A DNA stretch of 64,000 nt from Diorhabda sublineata (Eukaryota; Arthropoda; Insecta; Coleoptera; Chrysomelidae): the NCBI RefSeq assembly GCF_026230105.1, contig NC_079482.1, forward strand, positions 14,632,001-14,696,000, read 5' to 3'. Shown piece after piece: positions 59,550 through 64,000 of this stretch. Both the position numbers and the translations under genes were made by a program. How positions within the stretch are numbered: the first letter of the stretch is position 1; each line of letters starts with the position of its first letter. A model generated the notes under the pieces. The model ran no database searches. It was not told the DNA's origin and saw only the letters and a program-made list of their open reading frames with translations.

Positions 59550-60040
59550 TGGAGGTTGTTCAGAAGTCTCAATATGCATCTTGTGAGTATCTATAATTGA
59601 GTTCTGGAATATCGGAAAACAAACTCCGTAGGACATTTCTAATTTACTACTGGTGTCTTTTGTTTGTAAGTATTCCATAAAAGCTTAATAAATTCAAAAT
59701 AAATATTAGAAGTTTTTGTAGTTACTTGCAAAATTTAAGCGGCCGTGGCATTGGGAACGACAGGGCCAGTAAGTCTCATGGAGAAGTTCTTGTCCTGGAA
59801 ATATTCTGATTCTATGTTGAAATCACTTGGATAGAGATGATAAGATACTACTAGTAGATTTGACCGAGAGCTGGTTGTCCGAAAGTTTCAATATGGATCT
59901 TTTGAGTATCTATATAATTTGCCACTGGTGTTTTTTGTTTGTACAATGAATATTAGTGGTTTTTGTAGTTAATTGGAAGATTTAAGCGAGGAGTGGTTGT
60001 GGTATGGGGAACGACATTGCCAGTAGAAGCCTCGTGGTAC
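59550..60040. repeat. direct duplication with an offset of about 320 bp
   Basis: The block at about 59551-59795 is repeated at about 59870-60040. Matched landmarks are TCAATATGSATCTTNTGAGT at 59569 and 59887, the ACTGGTGTCTTTTGTTTGT and ACTGGTGTTTTTTGTTTGT motifs, TTTTTGTAGTTA, and GGGAACGACAGGGCCAGTA versus GGGAACGACATTGCCAGTAG. Not recognised as a known element. Confidence 0.6.
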
Positions 60041-61049
60041 TTCTCAATTCTCCCAATCCCAATATTTCCAAAAATTCAATATGTCTACCTTTGCTTAGAA
60101 TGTTACATTAGTGACTTCTGTTAGTTCTTATTATTTTGAATAATAAGAGAATAATCGGAGGAGCTATTTTTCAGTAAAATTGTCAAATATGACATTTCAT
60201 ATTTTTATAAAATTTTACTTTTTAATTGAAACCGAATACAGTATGAAAAAAAAACTTATTACGATATACGTCGGTAAAGTTATTATTATGGTACTCGTTT
60301 GGATATTCTTGATTCGGCACCTCGTCCATAAACATCTATATCGTACTAAATCACTTTCCGGACTTATGACTAAAATAACTATTTCCGTATAATTATTATC
60401 TTCCAAGTTTTTGCTTTTTAATACCCAAGCATCTAATTTCACGATCTGATAGTGGGGAAGATCTATCAGATAAACTTATTATTATTCAACTTTTCTGTGA
60501 GAAAGGATGACATGAATAGACCTACAAATAAATTGAGCACCAAGTTGGTTTTGTATACCATTTTGTTCTTATATTGATAGATGACTTCATATAATATGAC
60601 AATGAGAAACTAAGTACTATCTAACGAAATAAATATATATTCGACGGAATTTTTATGTCCCTAGTTTTTTCTTTGGAGTCCCATGTTTTTTTGAAATAAT
60701 ATTTGTTTTGGTATAAAATATTTTTTCCAAATATTTTTCAAATAATTAGATAATGAAGTATGAGAAGTTGAAATAATTTCATCGAAGAAACATGTCAGGT
60801 TTGTGTGGTATTGACAGACCAAATATTTTAGGGGTTTGGCATTGTTAATTTCCAATTTTTTTGCATCTGATGGCGAAATAAAAAGTTGTTCTTCCAAAGA
60901 TCAAATGAGATTATTTTTTATAAAAATTTATGGGGTTCTGTCTAATTTCTTTGTAAGTTGTCTTACCATTCATTAATTTCATTATTTTATTATTTTAATC
61001 TTCTGATTCCATAATAATAATTTCATTAGATATATGATATGATATATGA
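60041..61049. other. AT-rich intergenic, nothing recognised
   Basis: No supported gene. Open frames at 60215-60442 and 60661-60897 (minus) have no recognisable motif. Confidence 0.4.
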
Positions 61050-62290
61050 TTTGTTGGATAAGCTGTCCATGATAATCAACATGGACGAAAATGGCATACA
61101 AGTCAACAACAGAGCAGAAAATGTCATTATAACGAAGGGATCCAAAGACGTTTACTCATTATGTGCTACATAAAAGGGAGAAAACATTTCCCTCATAGCC
61201 TGCTGTAATGGTGAAGGCAATTTCTTCCCACCGGTGTTCATAATGAAAAGAAAGTACAACAAGCCATAATTTGCAGAGCTACTGCCTCCATATTCTAGTC
61301 TTTACATGAATCAGAAAGCTTCATACATCAACAGCGATTTGTTCATGAGATGGTTTCAAGAATATTTCATTCCCAGAAAAGACGGCATTAGCAAAACGCT
61401 ATTAATATTGAATGGGCATACATCCCATTATGATTTGTTTGAACTTTTAGAATTGGCTACGCAAAATAATGTTTCACTTTTAAATTTTCCCAGCCATCCA
61501 ACGCAAGCATTACAGCCTCTTGTTAATTCTTACTTCAAGCCCTTTAAAACGTACTTTGCGTAGGAGGCATATACACACACTTTTTGTATGGATGCTCAGT
61601 CATAGAGAAAGGAAACTTAACAGATGCAACGTTTTCCCTTTGATAGGAAAGGCTTGGGTCAAGCTACTGTAAGTAATGGAGTTGCGGCATTCAAGGCAAC
61701 TGGAACTGAAGTGGGAATTGATAATACAGTATACCCTAAGTTCCAAAAAAAGGATCCATCACCTAAATCAACACCTGATTCCAATGAAAAGGTCCAAACG
61801 TCTAGACCAAAAGAAAAGGACACTCCATCCAAATATCTTAGAGAGCTTGATCCTGTTCCAAACATACCCATCAATATATCTAAGAGAAAGCAGTCCACCA
61901 CAATCCTAGCATCACCTGAACACAAGTCAAGCGTCAAGTCCTATGAGATAAGAAGAATACTAAAAGGGATGATGTTTTGGGAAGAGATCTGAGTTTATCT
62001 GGTCATTTATTATCAAAGCTAAAAATCCAGTGCAAGGGAAGAAAGGTTTGAAATCCTTTGCGAAAAATAAGATCGGATTCATCAATGAATATGCATTGAG
62101 AATCTTCAGAGGAAATTTCAGATGTCGAGGATGCAGATTGAGTGTAAAGAGCATTATTATTCAACTAAATCCAAGGATGACTGGATTCGGTGCATAATTT
62201 ACAGTGGTTGCACGAAAGCTATATCTTAGGTGCTGATATGTGCAACAGATGTGGCCGTAAGAAAAAACATGCCGAAAATGAGAACTAGAA
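61050..62290 (+). pseudogene. pogo/jerky-like DDE_1 transposase pseudogene, second copy
   Basis: The plus strand reads INMDENGIQVNNRAENVI (first catalytic Asp block, NMDETGI), then TKGSKDVYSL and ISLIACCNGEGNFFPPVFIM, a stop at about 61269, KASYINSDLFMRWFQEYFIP, KTLLILNGHTSHYDLFELLE (family LLLLDGHxSH; the second catalytic Asp is Asn here), and NFPSHPTQALQPLVNSYFKP (PSHxTHxLQPLDVxxFxPFK). A charged linker follows, then a decayed WIRC-type C-terminal finger near 62187. No TIRs identified. It differs in family from the 34.8-37.3 kb element. Dead: several stops plus the D-to-N change. Confidence 0.82.
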
Positions 62291-64000
62291 ATGTATTGCT
62301 AAAAGTTCTGATAATTTGTCAACTAAGGCTTACTTACCAATAGGGAGGCTAATACGCACAAGTAAAGCATTTTTTTTCAATTTCATATAAATTTATTGTT
62401 TTTTAGTTAAAGTTGAATTCCTACTAAGCCTCGTTATAGAACAATAAAATGTTACGTTATGAATTTATCTAAAATAAATCTCAAGAAAAAATTGAATTGT
62501 TGGATTATTTTTGGAATATGCGGCGTATTACCCTACTTTTTCCTAATTGTTCCTTTTATTGACCTTTAGTTTATAATTATTTCCACATATATGATATAGA
62601 TTTGTAAATTCACCACTTCTCCCATTATACCAGCAAACAACACCAATTGATATAAATTAGAAAATCAGGAGCTAAGTATATCCTAACTAAATTTATTTTT
62701 CATGAATTTTCCCGATTTACTGAATTTTTTTTCAAAATTAAGTTTTTTCCACTAACAAGAAGCACTTTCCGGCAACCTTCTTCCATTTCAAAAAAGCATT
62801 GATTTTATTCTAAAAATACCATAATATTAACTCAAGATAAAAATGATCGGAAATTAACCATTAAATGGACGATCTTTATAAATCAAATTAAATCATCAGT
62901 TAATTATGAACAAAACATAAGAAAGTTGATAATATAATTTAATTAATAATTTATTATTTATTCAAGTGAATTTTCAAACTTATATATCGTTAAGTATCTA
63001 AGGAAGCTTTAACTAATAGCAATATTAATTCTCACATAATTCCAACAAATTTTATATGTCAAACTTATATCACATTTTTAATTATTACCATTCATTTTAA
63101 GTATGTCGTTTGATAATGATTCTAGTCAGAAGTGGAACATCAGTAAAAGTTCACTAAATTTCTGTTTATAATCAAATCCACGGATATTATTCCACAATCT
63201 CTTCCAAAGTTTGTCAGCAAACAGTTTCACTCTATATAATTGAGGAGGTAAAGAATTAATTTTCTCACTTAATAACACTTCTCGATTCAAGAGACACAAA
63301 AACTAGAGAGACGACAGAAAATGACAAAATCATAAAATAGGACACCAAAGGGTGTCTTCAAACAATAATACCAAGAGCGTTTTCTAGCAATAGCACAAAA
63401 GAGAGCTTCCTCCACTCTGTTTTTGTTATTTATATATTGTCTCATTTTTTTCACTTATAACTATCTAATTTTTTATTAAAACTAATTCATAATTCCAATT
63501 GATTCGTAGTCTATGATCCTAGTGAATGTTACAATACAAACTTATATTACTATACTATATTTTAACAACCGAAATTATAAATTTAACATATGTAACCCTT
63601 CTTGTTTCTATTTTTTCACATTAAATATAACTTCTCTCCAATAAACTCGTTTCTATTATCTGAATGCTTTCAATGGTAGAATAATACGAGTACACATATT
63701 CCAGAAATAACTGTGTTAGACTATTTCTTCTGCGGATACTTAGATACTACTATTTAGATGGGTACGTTGAAGCAATTGTGATTTGATACATGAAAAGCTA
63801 TTTTCATTTTTTGTAGGTATAGCTAATGAATGATTGCGTAATTATTATTCACTATTTTATTCACCATAAATTGTAAAATAATAAATTCTTGTTTTGTGTT
63901 TCAATTATTTTAGAATATCAACAAAATGTTGCAACAAAGAAGCTGGAATAACAGAAATGTTATTTTAAAATGTTAAGGTACTTTGGTTTTTACTTCTTAT
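62291..64000. other. AT-rich intergenic, nothing recognised
   Basis: No supported gene, RNA or element to the window end. Confidence 0.45.

Overview
The window looks like AT-rich insect genomic DNA. The evidence is GT-AG introns, a family of insect-type TIL (trypsin-inhibitor-like) protease-inhibitor genes, and a dense load of decayed arthropod transposons: mariner/Tc1, pogo, hAT, PIF/Harbinger, BEL/Pao, jockey-like non-LTR and Penelope. A short (TTAGG)n-type tract is also present. A beetle or hemipteran is plausible, but I cannot fix the order. No rRNA, tRNA, CRISPR or bacterial-type operon was seen.

Left part (1-24.7 kb) is a TIL inhibitor cluster. Five copies share one architecture: a 52-nt first exon encoding a 17-residue signal peptide, a phase-1 intron, and a second exon encoding a single small 8-cysteine TIL domain. 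Orientations are -, -, +, +, -. Copies 1 and 2 are a tandem duplication with a period of about 4.8-5.1 kb that also carried a hAT fragment. Copy 3 has lost its ATG (ATA instead). Copies 4 and 5 sit in the arms of a long inverted repeat (about 3.56 kb per arm, about 0.9 kb spacer). All five share a core promoter: a CACGTG E-box, a TATA box and a CAGT-type initiator. The proteins differ mainly in the loop expected to bind the target protease. Copies 4 and 5 differ in exon 2 by five amino-acid-changing and one silent substitution.

Middle part (24.7-44 kb) has no host gene I can support. It holds a mariner fragment joined to a Penelope end (28.2-28.8 kb), a Tc1/mariner-like element with long inverted repeats (31.6-33.3 kb), a pogo-like element with both TIRs and TA duplications but a broken transposase (34786-37321), a Harbinger fragment (41.6-41.9 kb) and a broken copy of an arthropod family of unknown function (43.7-44.1 kb).

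Right part (44.5-64 kb) holds Penelope-like retroelement copies in both orientations, including an apparent tail-to-head junction with a hammerhead-like motif. One Penelope copy is split just after its YVDD motif by a palindromic mariner-like element with exact TA duplications (46670-48366). Further along are an IS630/Tc1-like pseudogene, a mariner with both TIRs (53108-54281), a non-LTR RT pseudogene and a second pogo-like pseudogene (61.05-62.28 kb). The remainder is AT-rich DNA in which I recognise nothing.

All calls come from reading translations and repeats by eye. Edges of decayed elements are approximate.
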